A stretch of DNA of 64,000 bases from Manduca sexta (taxonomy: Eukaryota; Arthropoda; Insecta; Lepidoptera; Sphingidae), in the NCBI RefSeq assembly GCF_014839805.1, contig NC_051118.1:9788391-9852390 (forward strand), written 5' to 3'. Positions 43,473 through 53,630 of this stretch are shown in pieces. The notes under the pieces were generated by a model. That model was not told the DNA's origin, ran no database searches, and saw only the letters and a list, made by a program, of their open reading frames with translations. The translations under genes were made by a program, and so were the position numbers. How positions within the stretch are numbered: the stretch's first letter is position 1; each line of letters begins with the position of its first letter.

Positions 43473-44300
43473 ACACAGTTAGACTACAAAATATTGAACC
43501 TAAATTATAATATATAAACCCAAGAACATTAAATAAATATACGTACGAATAGAATATTTTATTTGTTGTGTTTGACTTAAAATAACATGCGATAATTCTA
43601 GTTGGAAGTCGCATCGTCTCAGATTTCTAAAAACATAGCTCCGATTACATCGGCATATATGGCACGTAGAGCGGTGGTTATTCGACGCGTGATGGTGTTG
43701 ACACAGCTGAGGCTCATATTGCGCCGATATTGAACCGACCAGGTACAGGTGGTAGGAAAGCTGATAGGAAAACGTTCCGGGAATTCTATTTTTTCAGAAA
43801 ATCTATTTTGATTTTACTATTTCTATTTAAAAGCGATTTTGTTTTGAAATGGTTGGGTTTTTAGAGTGTAATATTATAAATGCAGGTTTGCATCGATGCT
43901 AATACTACTCTAATATGATATATTATGTTATTGAAGTTGGTTATGTAGAATCGACTGTTTGGACTTATATAGATTATATGCTTTTATACAATGCTACTAT
44001 TTTACATGTCTTTTAATATTAAGGAACCATAACACCTGTTTCCACCAGATAAAAACAATAAAGAGTAAGAGCTACTGTAGGTTCTGTTCCCGGTATTCAG
44101 TCCGCACTCACCGTTATCAAGCCCGCGGCTGTGTCAACATCGCGCATTACATAGATCATATCCCGCGTTTTCAAACGCCCGGTGCATGTGCGTGCGTAAT
44201 GAGAAACTCGATGTGAACATTACGTCTCTATATTTTTGCTTCGTTCAGTATCTCGGTGAATGTTTTGAAGAGTTTTTTTATTTGTTTTATAGTAGTTTAG
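43473..44300. other. No certain gene
   Basis: GC-richer patches at 43,640-43,780 ('tggcacgtagagcggtggtt') and 44,085-44,215 ('caagcccgcggctgtgtcaa') each with short frames, neither showing a domain. Confidence 0.35.
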
Positions 44301-44301
44301 C

Positions 44302-44388
44302 AAAGTGTCTCCACTGCACCTGATGGTAAGTGGAGTAAGGTCCAGTAGATTGTCCAATGACAAGTGATGATTACCCTACTGTACTGGC
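44302..44388 (-). repeat. Family D 3' end
   Basis: 'caaagtgtctccactgcacc', 'tgatggtaagtggagtaagg', 'tccagtagattgtccaatga', 'tgatgattaccctactgtac', 'tggcctgttgg'. Abuts the SINE-B composite that follows. Confidence 0.6.
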
Positions 44389-44390
44389 CT

Positions 44391-44660
44391 GTTGGCTCGC
44401 CCTCTGTGCCATCATAGGATGGAACACACTTAGCGAAAAGTGGGTGCCGTGGTTGCGTCTCCGCATACCCATTCAGGGCCCTTATTCTGTAAGATAGTGT
44501 AAACGCGTAACGCGGCCGTGTCATGTTATCTTCGAGAAATGTGCGTGGAATGGTATTCTGTAAGCCAAATTTCTATAGTCCTAAACATGATGCGTTGTGT
44601 TACGTGCTTGTTACGCACTGTCATAAATGGGATAAATGGGTGATGTGGGTTTGTTTTCGC
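44391..44660 (+). mobile_element. SINE-B 3' half, split by a family G MITE
   Basis: 'ttggctcgccctctgtgcca', 'cacacttagcgaaaagtggg', 'ttgcgtctccgcatacccat' up to 44,475, then the MITE, then 'gggataaatgggtgatgtgg' and 'gtttg' from 44,630. The 5' half with the tRNA-like head is absent. Confidence 0.7.
44476..44629 (-). mobile_element. Family G MITE inserted in SINE-B
   Basis: Starts 'gggcccttattctgtaagat', continues 'gtgtaaacgcgtaacgcggc', 'cgtgtcatgttatcttcgag', 'gcgtggaatggtattctgta', 'ctaaacatgatgcgttgtgt' and 'acgtgcttgttacgcactgt', i.e. 39,362-39,540 inverted. The last 25 or so bases including the right terminus are lost, so the element is defective. Confidence 0.8.
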
Positions 44661-44768
44661 CCCCTATGACATCATAAGACGGAACACAATTGGAGAAAAG
44701 TGGGTGCCCAGGTTGCGCCTCCGCATACCCATTCAGGGATAAATGCGTGATGTGGGTTTGTTTGTTTT
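44658..44768 (+). mobile_element. SINE-B 3' half, second tandem copy
   Basis: 'cgccccctatgacatcataa', 'gacggaacacaattggagaa', 'aagtgggtgcccaggttgcg', 'cctccgcatacccattcagg', 'gataaatgcgtgatgtgggt'. It repeats the same part of SINE-B as the preceding copy directly, but without the MITE, so the duplication predates or excluded the MITE insertion. Confidence 0.7.
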
Positions 44769-44770
44769 GT

Positions 44771-46730
44771 TTATAATAAGAGATACGATAATCTTCGCTA
44801 ACCTTTTTTTTTTATTAGATATCTCTGCGTTAAAAAAATAATACAGTGAAGTCACTTTGTTCTTTCAATGAAAAATATTCTCCATACTTGTACATATAAA
44901 ATTCTCGTGGACTGAATGCTCTAACTCAATGAAAGATTTTCATTTCATTTGCAAAATAAATTTTGGCATAGTTTCAAATACTCTATATGGAGACAAAAGT
45001 GGGTGAGCTAGGAAGTGGGTCGCTTGATGTTAAATGGTCGACACCCACGCTCACTGACGATACTAGAATCATGGGTTCATTACTGACTGAAAGGAAAATA
45101 ATGTCAGTTGAGGAAACAGTACTAATACAACACTTAACTATGATATCGTATTCTTCTACAACGAGGCTCTACCAAAAACATCGCGAAAATATTTTTTTCA
45201 GTGCAAAATTTCACATATTCCCGGTTTTAAGGCTGAATTTTCATAATTCAGAACACTTCGCTAGTCTCGTAATAAGAGCCCGCAACATTCCGGTATGAAA
45301 ACTCCGCGAATTTTTATTTAAATAACTGTTATAGTTTTTACGTGGGCTTTGTGTGCGGAAATTTTAATTTCGACACGCCGGAAAGCCTCCGAATTTTGCG
45401 GATAATAAGCAATATTCCCAACATGGACCTGAATTAAGAACCGAGAGGAGTGATATATTCATGATAGTAAGCGCCTGTCAGTACACAATAGCAACACTAC
45501 ACAAGTTTATTACTTTTTAAATTATCTTAATGATGCTAATATATAAAATGTATTTAGTTTTTCTCTAAAATCTAAAATAATTTATAGTGCGTCATAGCTG
45601 TACTGTAATTATAAATGTCTAACTCAATAATCCTATCTGTGTACCACAATAAATATCATTTTTAAATTTCTGAATTATTGGTACGGAAGTACTCCATTAA
45701 TTCTGATTTAGTTTTGTTTAAAACTTAGAAGTAATTTAGTCTCGAGCAAATAATAGTTACATATCCGCAAAAGATTATCTGCTGAGTTCTGTATGACTGA
45801 ATATCTCTCGTAGCTCCTGAGCTTATCTGTAGTGTTTTAGTATCGTGTTTGGTCAAACTGCATGAATTTTATGTTTGTTTCCAATATTGGTATTTTATAA
45901 TAATTTTATAAGTTTTAATATTCTATTAACGACAATACAGAAATACTTTTTAATGTTCGATCAACGGAACCCACGCTTCTCTCACTTTGAGGCATCAAGA
46001 GAAGATATTACAAAATAAAAACAAAGTTAAGCCTCTTTCAAAACCATCCTTGCCCAACGGCCTTTACAAAAAGTTTACTATTCAATTTAAAAACACGTAA
46101 AGTCACGTAGCAAACTGCTACGCAAAGTTAGATACGTAGCCCATAGCCGGTCGTAGCTCCGCCGTAGCCCGCCTCGGCGACGCCGCCCATACTTAGTCAA
46201 GTGATTCCGCTACATAATTGTATATCTGTTCCGGGAAGATGTTCCCATTTCTTGAAGTCTGTCTACACAGGGTTCCGGAAGAATATGGATTGCATATTAA
46301 TTTTTAAATACCTATGAAGAATGAATAATTCTAGGCGATAATGGACGTATGACCAAAAATTGAATGTAGGATGCAGATTACGGGTAAACTCCCAAGTGGC
46401 TTACTTTGAATTAACGTCAACAAGATACACTAAAAAAATCAACTATACATAGTTCAGTATAAAATACTGTACTTGTATAAAATCGTGAATAAGATATCAG
46501 GCACTAGAGTATTGTATAGACCATTTTTCAATCACTATTCATTAGTATGAACAAACAAGTATACTTGGTTGAGCTTGACGAGTACTCACTAAACATTGCG
46601 GTCACGTCGGCGCGGAAGCCTCATCTACGCGGATAATCAGGAGTTTCGGTAACGCGAAGGATCTGGGATGGCTTTGGTTAATAAAAGATAACGGCTTTGG
46701 GAATATTAGAGGTGGGATTATTCGTGTTAA
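44771..46730. other. No certain gene; CGTAGC stem at 46.1 kb
   Basis: A 103-codon plus frame (44,987-45,298) starts METKVGELGSG and shows no domain. At 46,105-46,186 'cgtagcaaactgctacg' forms a 7-bp stem within GC-rich DNA ('gtagctccgccgtagcccgc'). Confidence 0.4.
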
Positions 46731-46732
46731 CT

Positions 46733-47045
46733 AGGTAGAGTCCTCGTGTGCGAGAGACCGCCTGTGTATTTGTACCAGTGTGAGAAATAATATACGCTAA
46801 TATATAGATAGTATATAGTGAGTGATAGAATAATATATAGTGAACACCGTACACAACGTGTGAAACCCGCTACAGTGCCCTCGTAAGGGTGTTGCGTTCC
46901 GGGTACAGCCTGTGTATATCCGGCAAAACAAGCCGGTATAATTGTGTCAACTGCCGAAGAGTAATCATCTCTCGGCAGCTTATGCTCTATCTGGAACCTA
47001 TTCCTTACCATAAGGTATAGTGAGGACACTTAGCAAAAATCGTGT
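46733..47045 (+). repeat. Family D element preceded by a C-like piece
   Basis: 46,733-46,785 'cctcgtgtgcgagagaccgc' resembles the C segment 'ctctcatatgtgagagtccg'. From 46,841 D begins: 'acaccgtacacaacgtgtga', 'aacccgctacagtgccctcg', 'gttccgggtacagcctgtgt', 'gccggtataattgtgtcaac', 'gagtaatcatctctcggcag', 'ccttaccataaggtatagtg'. The mixed order supports module exchange between C and D. A 100-codon minus frame here is spurious. Confidence 0.6.
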
Positions 47046-47516
47046 AAATGACTTAAACGGAAAATTTTAACTAAGTTAAAAAAACATAGAAATGTGTGTT
47101 GATTTTATATATGTATGAAACTTTGTCTCGCAAAAAAAAGTCCCTTAAGTCAATTAATCTCTCAACCGTCGATATTCATTATAATTACAGTATTATTATA
47201 AATCGCGTGATAAGACAAAACGTTATCTACAGGCTTTCGTTTGCAATATTGTCAAATATGTACGCTTCCTTAATATATCACATTTATATAATTTCGAAAC
47301 ACAAATATAATCATTCAAATACTATAAACTCATTCGATATAAAGTTAATTTGATACAATCGTAACAAGTTTTTGATTTACCATACATTACTTGATAAACT
47401 GTAGAGTTTACTATTGAAAATTTTCACTCTTCACAACTAATTCAAACGTTTACATAAATATTTTTATGACTAGGTGTTTCACATTATTCTACTTTTCTCA
47501 TCGACACAAAAGTAAA

Positions 47517-47706
47517 ACCGGTTTGAAGGACATTGTAGCCAGTCTAACTACTGGACATAATGAGACTTAATATCTCACGTGTCAGGATGGCGAGCGCAGT
47601 GGAATACCAAACAATACGGGATGGTGTTTCTACTGTTTATGGGCGGTAGTATCGCTTATCATCAGGCGAACGGCAAGCTCGTCTCGTCATTAACAGCAAT
47701 AAAAAG
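47517..47706 (+). repeat. Family C 3' end
   Basis: 'cggtttgaaggacattgtag', 'ctactggacataatgagact', 'aggatggcgagcgcagtgga', 'gggatggtgtttctactgtt', 'gcttatcatcaggcgaacgg', 'caagctcgtctcgtcattaa', tail 'cagcaataaaaag'. A gap of about 20 bases before 'gggatgg' distinguishes this copy. Confidence 0.7.
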
Positions 47707-48106
47707 TAATTGTCTCTAAGATATTGGTATGTAAGTACAAATATGTAAACCGCGTGGTAGAGAGTGCGACGACCGGCGACGGACCGACGCGACTGATGGA
47801 TGGCGTCTGCGGAAATATTGCAAAATAACACGTCTTTTTTATATCTCAGATGTGTTAATTTTTTTCTTATGTTAGAATTGGGTTTGTGTTTTCAAAATTT
47901 ATAAATAAATATCTAAGATTTTGTATGGTGTTTTTACAGTTAATATAGGTGTTGGAATATTATATTAACTACAATTTATTTATTAGCACGGCACTTCTTC
48001 GCAAGCCAAGTCCCATGAAATGATTATAGTGATAACCTTTCGTCATTGTAGGTATAAATTTTAATCCGGAGCAACGCATATTATAATACAACGGCCAAAA
48101 GTCGTA

Positions 48107-48285
48107 TAAAACGTCTAAACTGATAAACAAATTTAGAACCACTGTTCGCCCCGCTATCATGAAGACTACACAGTCTTTGAAACGTCGGGAAAAAGTAGTA
48201 ACATAAATAACGAGAAATATAATAAGCGATAAAATCCATAAGTAGTTTTATTTCTATGTGTAACATTCGCGTAAACATAACACAT
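48107..48285 (+). repeat. Family E element, forward arm with both ends
   Basis: 'ccgctatcatgaagactaca', 'cagtctttgaaacgtcggga', 'aaaagtagtaacataaataa', 'aagcgataaaatccataagt', 'agttttatttctatgtgtaa', 'cattcgcgtaaacataacac'. The part 'gaagac..gtctt' is self-complementary and is the best conserved site of the family. Confidence 0.65.
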
Positions 48286-48594
48286 CTTATTTATCTGTTT
48301 TTAATCACAATAATTCTATTACAAATCAATAAGGCCGTATTAATGTACATATAAAAAATATACTTATTATAATTCATAGCGTCTCTACATAGAGCCCAGT
48401 TTTACTGTTATGCAGGACACCCATGTCCCAGATCAGTAAGTAGGGCAAGCGACATCGCGATACTTCTGTATTATCCCAATACATAATGAACGCGACAGGA
48501 CCACGCGATGAACTAAAATATTTACCCTATATTTGATAGAGATTTATAAGAACATATAGATGAACGAGAAAACCTGTTAGCTTTATAGTTATAC

Positions 48595-48790
48595 TTTTTT
48601 CGCTCGCGGCTTCGCCCACGTGAAGGAGTTTTCCGGAATAAAAGTCTCGCTATATATTTTTCCGTCGCTATATATTTTAATCTTAAACTATCTCCATATC
48701 AAATTTCATAAAAATCTGTTCAGTATATTTTGAGAAAATCGATAGTATAAAGACAAATAGGTCTTTGTTTTATAATATGTATAGATTATG
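48595..48790 (-). mobile_element. Helitron-like element (family J)
   Basis: Plus strand begins with the GC hairpin 'cgctcgcggcttcgcccacg', then 'tgaaggagttttccggaata', 'catatcaaatttcataaaaa', 'tctgttcagtatattttgag', and ends 'ggtctttgttttataatatg', the reverse of the family-J start. 'cgctatatatttt' occurs twice near 48,650. Confidence 0.6.
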
Positions 48791-48863
48791 TCTTATAATC
48801 TGAAAATGTATGTCAAGAATTTGTCTATGTTTATCATTATTTTTCTGGAAGCAGACTAAGTAA

Positions 48864-49005
48864 TTGTGGTGAAGAGTCCATATAACCCGATTCCTGCCGG
48901 CTTCCCTTTATCTAGAATCTAATTATAATCAGAACGATTTGCAGATCGTATTTATACATATAAGTATTATTATGCATATATGTATTACATTCACAACTGC
49001 TAGTT
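48864..49005 (+). mobile_element. hAT-type MITE (family K), right end lost
   Basis: 'attgtggtgaagagtccata', 'taacccgattcctgccggct', 'tccctttatctagaatctaa', 'cagaacgatttgcagatcgt', 'atttatacatataagtatta' are type 1 K. Both CAGTGG termini have decayed or been deleted and no TSD is visible. Confidence 0.6.
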
Positions 49006-49728
49006 AAAGGTAAATCTGGTGATAGGAGCTAAGCTAGATGTACGGCCAGGTCTCTGGATACCACGGACTAACTTTTTGTACCTCCTGTAAATGAACATGT
49101 AGTTCCTTGAATTAATCCGAATACAAAATATCTCGAACAAACGAATGTACCGACTGGTTATTTGTCAAATAATATGTCCTACTTTCGAGGTATTCTAAAA
49201 TTCTTAGATTTATTTATATTATGATATTCCTGAAGCTAAAGATCCCTCCAGTAAACTTAACAAAGAAAATACAATACTTTCAAAGCCGGACAATACAGCA
49301 CACAAGCAACTCTACAGTATATTAGTGGGAAAATATAAAAGAAAATACTTTTAATCTGTTTTAAAAGTGGCGCATTCGAAAGAGGAGCAAACGCACCCTC
49401 AAAGAGATTTCATACTCGGAAGACACTCGAGACGTGACCTCAGCGGCGCGGCGCCACGAGCGGACGAAGCTCAGCTTAGCGACATCAAGAGAGAATAGGG
49501 TCATAAAAATAGCCAGTAGTGTTTAGATATTAGTGATTGTTTTAAAGTTATTTTTTTTAAATATATTTTTTTTATTAATTTGTATTGTTTTTAAAGTACT
49601 AAAAGTTAATTGCGTTAATATTTTGTTGAAAAATGTTTTTTCTATTAGTACAAAAAGAGAGGTACTTTATAAATCGTAGAGCTGGAAACAGGAAACTTTA
49701 TTTTTTTATGAATGTCTTTGATGAATTA

Positions 49729-49855
49729 CTCCGTACTCGGTGGCATAGTTATATAGTAGTACTACTGTACTATTAAATCTCGAACAACATGATATTATCA
49801 GCCTTGAAACTTTAATTTGTGCCCGATATGGCAATAAGCTCGCCATCTATCACAT
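49729..49855 (+). mobile_element. SINE-B, decayed 5' half
   Basis: 'gtactcggtggcatagttat', 'actattaaatctcgaacaac' (eroded B box), 'ttgtgcccgatatggcaata', 'agctcgccatctatcaca'. The SINE stops where the LINE coding remnant starts; the junction has no TSD. Confidence 0.6.
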
Positions 49856-49858
49856 TGT

Positions 49859-50035
49859 AAAATATTCACTGCGAAAATTTTATCCATGGGACCACTTATA
49901 TACAATAAAATACCGAATAACATAAAAGAGCAACCTACAAGGATTTTTAAGCAGAAATTAATAGCTTTATTATTGCATAAGTGTTATTATTCTGTAAAGG
50001 ATTTTCTGAGTGATGATAGTTTAATTAATGTATAA
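49859..50035 (+). pseudogene. LINE ORF2 C-terminal remnant
   Basis: An open frame without a start enters at about 49,859 and ends at the TAA 50,033-50,035. The protein reads ...LSMGPLIYNKIPNNIKEQP... then ...IFKQKLIALLLHKCYYSV... and ends KDFLSDDSLINV. The pattern 'G-x-x-I/L-Y-N-K-I/L-P', then 'FK-x-x-L' with a leucine cluster and 'YYSV-x-DFL', is what I know from the extreme C-terminus of non-LTR retrotransposon ORF2 proteins (jockey/CR1/RTE-like group), downstream of the reverse transcriptase. The endonuclease, RT and thumb are missing (5' truncated), so no enzyme activity is possible. The clade was not determined. Confidence 0.7.
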
Positions 50036-50312
50036 CATTGGAATAGTAAGATTTTATATATAAATAAAAAAAAACTGTCATTAACTTGTAAATGTTTCCT
50101 TATGTAATAAGAAATTATTTCTTTAACATTACTATAAGTTACTATTCATTTTGTAAATTGATTTAAGTCAAAAATTTACAATGCTTAATTTTTGCACGCC
50201 ATCTGGCAGAATGTATCGGAACTTATAAATTATATTACCATCCTATGTTTTTGTACCTACATTCATAGCAAATAAAATATTATGATTATGATTATGATTA
50301 TGATTATGAAAA
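50036..50312 (+). mobile_element. LINE 3' UTR with hexamer tail
   Basis: Continues from the LINE coding remnant: AT-rich UTR with 'ttttgcacgccatctggcag', 'aatgtatcggaactt', then 'cattcatagcaaataaaata' and a tail of five or so ATGATT units (50,279-50,309). A microsatellite tail after AATAAA is typical of several LINE clades that lack poly-A. Confidence 0.65.
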
Positions 50313-50985
50313 ATTGGTGTAAAATTAGTCACAGGCGTGGCAATTGATAACCAGTATACTATAGGTAATGTTAAATTATTTTTTGGTTTTTAGTGATTTT
50401 TGAAGATGGTATTATTTTTTGTTATACTCGTATAGTTTTTATTGACAATCGAATAACACTATTTGCCAGTTAAAAACATGAAAAACTGCGTTACTAACTG
50501 TTTTATATTCTAAAAATATTTGTTACTCGCTCTAGACATATGTTCTGTACAAACTTGCGAAGTATCATTAACGCCTAATATCCCACGTGTAAGCGATCCG
50601 CGGTCGCGTTTCATACACTATTCACGTGCCCATTCGCCTCAATGCGCGCCATTCTATGCCCCATACATTCGGGATGGCTCCTTCACATGCTGGCACTACT
50701 TGGCGTATTCGTCAAAATGTTTGTGCCTTTTAGGCAAAGCAATATCTACTTTGTGTACTTTATGTACAAAGTTGATGTTGCATTGGACAAAAACGCACGT
50801 AATGCCTAAATACGTGTAGCCAGCATCAGAGATTTCCGCTAACAGTGTACGCGAGTTAAAACGGGCTATAAACTTTAGTGCCCGTGAAAAGCATTAGTTC
50901 ATGAAATTCTATTGCGTGTGTGTTTGTTGATTTCTTATAAAGCAATATATTTCATGTCTAAGTTTAGTTTATTATTATATTAAAG
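50313..50985. other. No certain gene; 99-codon frame
   Basis: The plus frame 50,520-50,819 is rich in Cys and Ser and lies in GC-richer DNA ('gatccgcggtcgcgtttcat'). I find no domain, signal peptide or repeat copy. Chance frame is the default. Confidence 0.35.
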
Positions 50986-50989
50986 TATA

Positions 50990-51165
50990 GCTTTAGCTCG
51001 CAGCTTCGCCCACGTGAAAGAGTTATTCCGGGATAAATCTCCTGCTATATTTTCCCAAACTAAAAAGTCTATGTCCTTTCCAAGGTCTCAAACTGTTTTC
51101 ATAGCAAATTACATCAATATGAGTTCAGCAGTTTTTAAGTTAATCATGTTCCAATAGATAATGTG
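50990..51165 (-). mobile_element. Helitron-like element (family J), 3' part
   Basis: Plus strand: 'gctttagctcgcagcttcgc', 'ccacgtgaaagagttattcc', 'gggataaatctcctgctata', 'ctatgtcctttccaaggtct', 'caatatgagttcagcagttt'. Same layout as 18,912-19,056; the 5' part is missing. Confidence 0.6.
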
Positions 51166-51576
51166 ACGAGGAATTTACAATATGTAAGATTTACAAAATT
51201 AACTTTTATTTCAACAGAAAAATCAATCAGATTAAAAATTTACAAGCATTACTGCGAGTAAAACGCCGGTATAATGTGCGAACAAAATAAATTTTTCGGA
51301 GCGTGCATGTTGCGAGAGTCATTTGTAACGTCTGTCCCCGGTATAAATCAAAAAGTCCTTTATTATCGTCCCGCGGGATCGCTCCGATGTTCTAGGACTG
51401 TTATCGTATAAAATATATTTTTGTACATGATTGATGTTTGTAGTATTTCGGAATGGAGAAAAACTATACGATTTTTCACGACAAATATTTTGTACATTTT
51501 TTGCAACTAAACGAATGGCAAGTCTTTTGATGAAAATACGAACTACGTTTCCTTATTATTTTCATTTTTTTATGGA

Positions 51577-51920
51577 TACGCCAAAGTCACCCTGCTGCAC
51601 CTGATCTGGTAACTGACGTGGGATCCAATAGAATGTCGACTGACGAAAGATGATTACCCCTCGGCAATGGATACAACTATTCCTGTCTGTTGGAGCCGGA
51701 TATAAAATAAATAAATAAAATAAAAAAGCCTTTTATTTCTTATTACTTAAACTACAAATACGATAAGATACTTAACTAATTCTATCTCTGTGCACGGACG
51801 GAGCCGGATATACACAGGGTAATCCCGGAATGCGACACATTTACGTGCCCTACTATAACGGGTTTTAAAACCCTGTGTACGGTGGCCGCTATCCGGGCGA
51901 ATATAAAATATATCCTACCA
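51577..51920 (-). repeat. Family D element interrupted by a LINE tail
   Basis: Plus strand: 'gccaaagtcaccctgctgca', 'gaatgtcgactgacgaaaga', 'tgattacccctcgg', 'ctgtctgttggagccggata', insertion, then 'tacacagggtaatcccggaa', 'acgggttttaaaaccctgtg' (a small palindrome), 'tacggtggccgctatccggg', 'atcctacca'. Nearly complete D. Confidence 0.75.
51705..51799 (-). mobile_element. 5'-truncated LINE insertion with 13-bp TSD
   Basis: A 95-bp insert within family D, flanked by exact 'ggagccggatata' (51,692-51,704 and 51,800-51,812). On the minus strand it ends 'aaggcttttttattttattt' plus a simple A/T tail, i.e. the very 3' end of a non-LTR element inserted by target-primed reverse transcription. Parent family unknown. 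Confidence 0.8.
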
Positions 51921-51940
51921 GCGAGCACCAGCAGCATTTA

Positions 51941-52106
51941 CTTTTTTTATTACCATTTTCAATAACGAGAAGGACTTGCCGGTCCTCTGATGGAAAGCAA
52001 TACGCCCATGAACAGTAGCAAACACCATACAGAACTTTGAATTATTTAGTACTGCGTGACACTTTATTACGCTCGCTACCTTGAGAGATGTAAAATCACA
52101 TAATAC
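51941..52106 (-). repeat. Family C element, old copy
   Basis: T-run at 51,942-51,948, then 'acgagaaggacttgccggtc', 'ctctgatggaaagcaatacg', 'cccatgaacagtagcaaaca', 'ccatacagaactttgaatta', 'tacgctcgctaccttgagag'. It lies immediately next to D at 51,577-51,920 in the same orientation. Confidence 0.6.
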
Positions 52107-52226
52107 CCAGTTGTTCTCAACTAAGAGTACCGTTTAGGACTTCAATTACAAGTTAGATAACTAGAATATTAAACTTCCCGCCATCCGACGTTTCATATTA
52201 ATGGGCCTCATAATATCCTTATCTTC

Positions 52227-52332
52227 GCTGATATGGCGATAGGCTCCCTTCCTATAAAATCATGTGACACACATATAGCGATTCCCTTGTTGCAGCTTTG
52301 CCTACCTCGAGGATAAAGCCGAGAATTGTATT
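52227..52332 (+). repeat. SINE-B 3' half
   Basis: 'gatatggcgataggctccct', 'tcctataaaatcatgtgaca', 'cacatatagcgattcccttg', 'ttgcagctttgcctacctcg', 'aggataaagccg'. Head not present. Confidence 0.6.
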
Positions 52333-52487
52333 TTCATAATATTGCCTGTATGCTACGATCTTAAAAATCGCGAGTGAAATATCCGAGCTATGTTAATTCA
52401 CGCTTGAACGTACTATTTTACGGAGGTAAGACGGCGCTGCTCGTCCACAGTAAAAGTTCCTTTCCGCACCATTGGACTCGCAGCGGG

Positions 52488-52525
52488 GGCCGCGGAGTAG
52501 GGGGAGGGGACGGGACATCCAGAGG
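52488..52525 (+). other. G-rich segment, potential G-quadruplex
   Basis: 'gcgggggccgcggagtaggg' followed by 'ggaggggacggga' gives four G-runs of three or more within about 35 bases. The surrounding 52,400-52,560 is GC-richer than average, with no gene model. Confidence 0.6.
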
Positions 52526-52679
52526 AGCAGTGGATGTATTCCGCTAAGTGGACTACTCGTCAGGTTGTATGTGTGTTTATATTAGTGTATAGGGTAGCTA
52601 AAAATTTAAAACGAGATTAACAAGATAACTATAAGGGTAGAGAGAATTCCAAAACGTATAACGAACAATATGTATAAAG

Positions 52680-52838
52680 CAGTGGTGACGAGTCTATATT
52701 ACCCGATTCCTGTCGGTTTCCCTTTCATTATGTATATATAATTTGATCATTAGAACGATTTGCAGACATTTATGTATAGTAGTACCTATATTATGTTGTG
52801 TCGGGTTCACTTTTGTAAAATTTCACCCCTCGCCAATA
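52680..52838 (+). mobile_element. hAT-type MITE (family K, type 1)
   Basis: 'cagtggtgacgagtctatat', 'tacccgattcctgtcggttt', 'agaacgatttgcagacattt', 'ttgtgtcgggttcacttttg', 'taaaatttcacccctcgcca'. The right terminus is mutated ('cgccaata'). Flanks 'gtataaag' and 'ttatgaag' agree at 6 of 8. Confidence 0.75.
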
Positions 52839-52846
52839 TTATGAAG

Positions 52847-53365
52847 TCCTGGGTATTAGACAGATAAGTAAATACGCAAAACACATATTATTATCATCTT
52901 TATCTACCCTTTCAGAAGTTAAAGCGGGTGCTTATACCCATTAAACCAAGACATAACTCCAAATAGCAACAGAAAGGGTCCATATAATTATTCATAATAG
53001 CAACGCAGCTATAAAACTAAATGCAAAATGACAAACAAAATGCATTCATGCCATAATGAGGCGTCAAGTGGTTCCTCCGAGCGAGCGAGCGCTACACGCG
53101 CGCGTATTATGGCTTCAGCTCTTCGTATGTAAACAATATGGCACCGCTGCTGTGGAAAAATGATGTTTCTGTGTGGTTCACAAAACAAAGTGATATTCAT
53201 AAATATAAGTATATTTTAGGATTCTATGAAATGTTAGACCTATTCGTGAAACGTAACAGCAACATGTAAGGCCGATATTTTAGATAAGACTTGCAAGTCG
53301 CTAGCCCGGTGATAACTGAAGTAGATTAATATTCTAATTCCATAAAATACACGTGTGGTTTTTCA
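52847..53365. other. No gene or recognised repeat
   Basis: Includes a CG-rich string 'gagcgagcgagcgctacacg' at about 53,078. A 63-codon minus frame over it has no domain. Confidence 0.4.
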
Positions 53366-53402
53366 AAATAATCCGCAAAATTGTTTTATTTCAATGTCTA
53401 TG
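53366..53402 (+). repeat. Family E end fragment
   Basis: 'caaaataatccgcaaaattg' and 'ttttatttcaatgtct' is the E arm segment just before its terminus. Only about 37 bases. Confidence 0.45.
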
Positions 53403-53630
53403 CAGTGGATAACAATGTATGTTAGGCATTTATTTCTTTTTGTACAATATTTTAATTTTTTATTTTCAATGCAATGTGTAACTGTTTTTATTATGTCTAA
53501 TAAATAAATAATAAAGAAGAGCACTGTGCAGTTTTCGACCATAATAATGTCGGCCTGTACACATGGACCGTTAGCCCCGCAACACAAATCAGAACGTAAT
53601 TCACATGGACTTTGCATTATACGCGATAAA

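Noticed and set aside
44987..45298. 103-codon plus frame
   Set aside because: No motif or conserved pattern and ordinary AT-rich composition; length is expected by chance in 64 kb.
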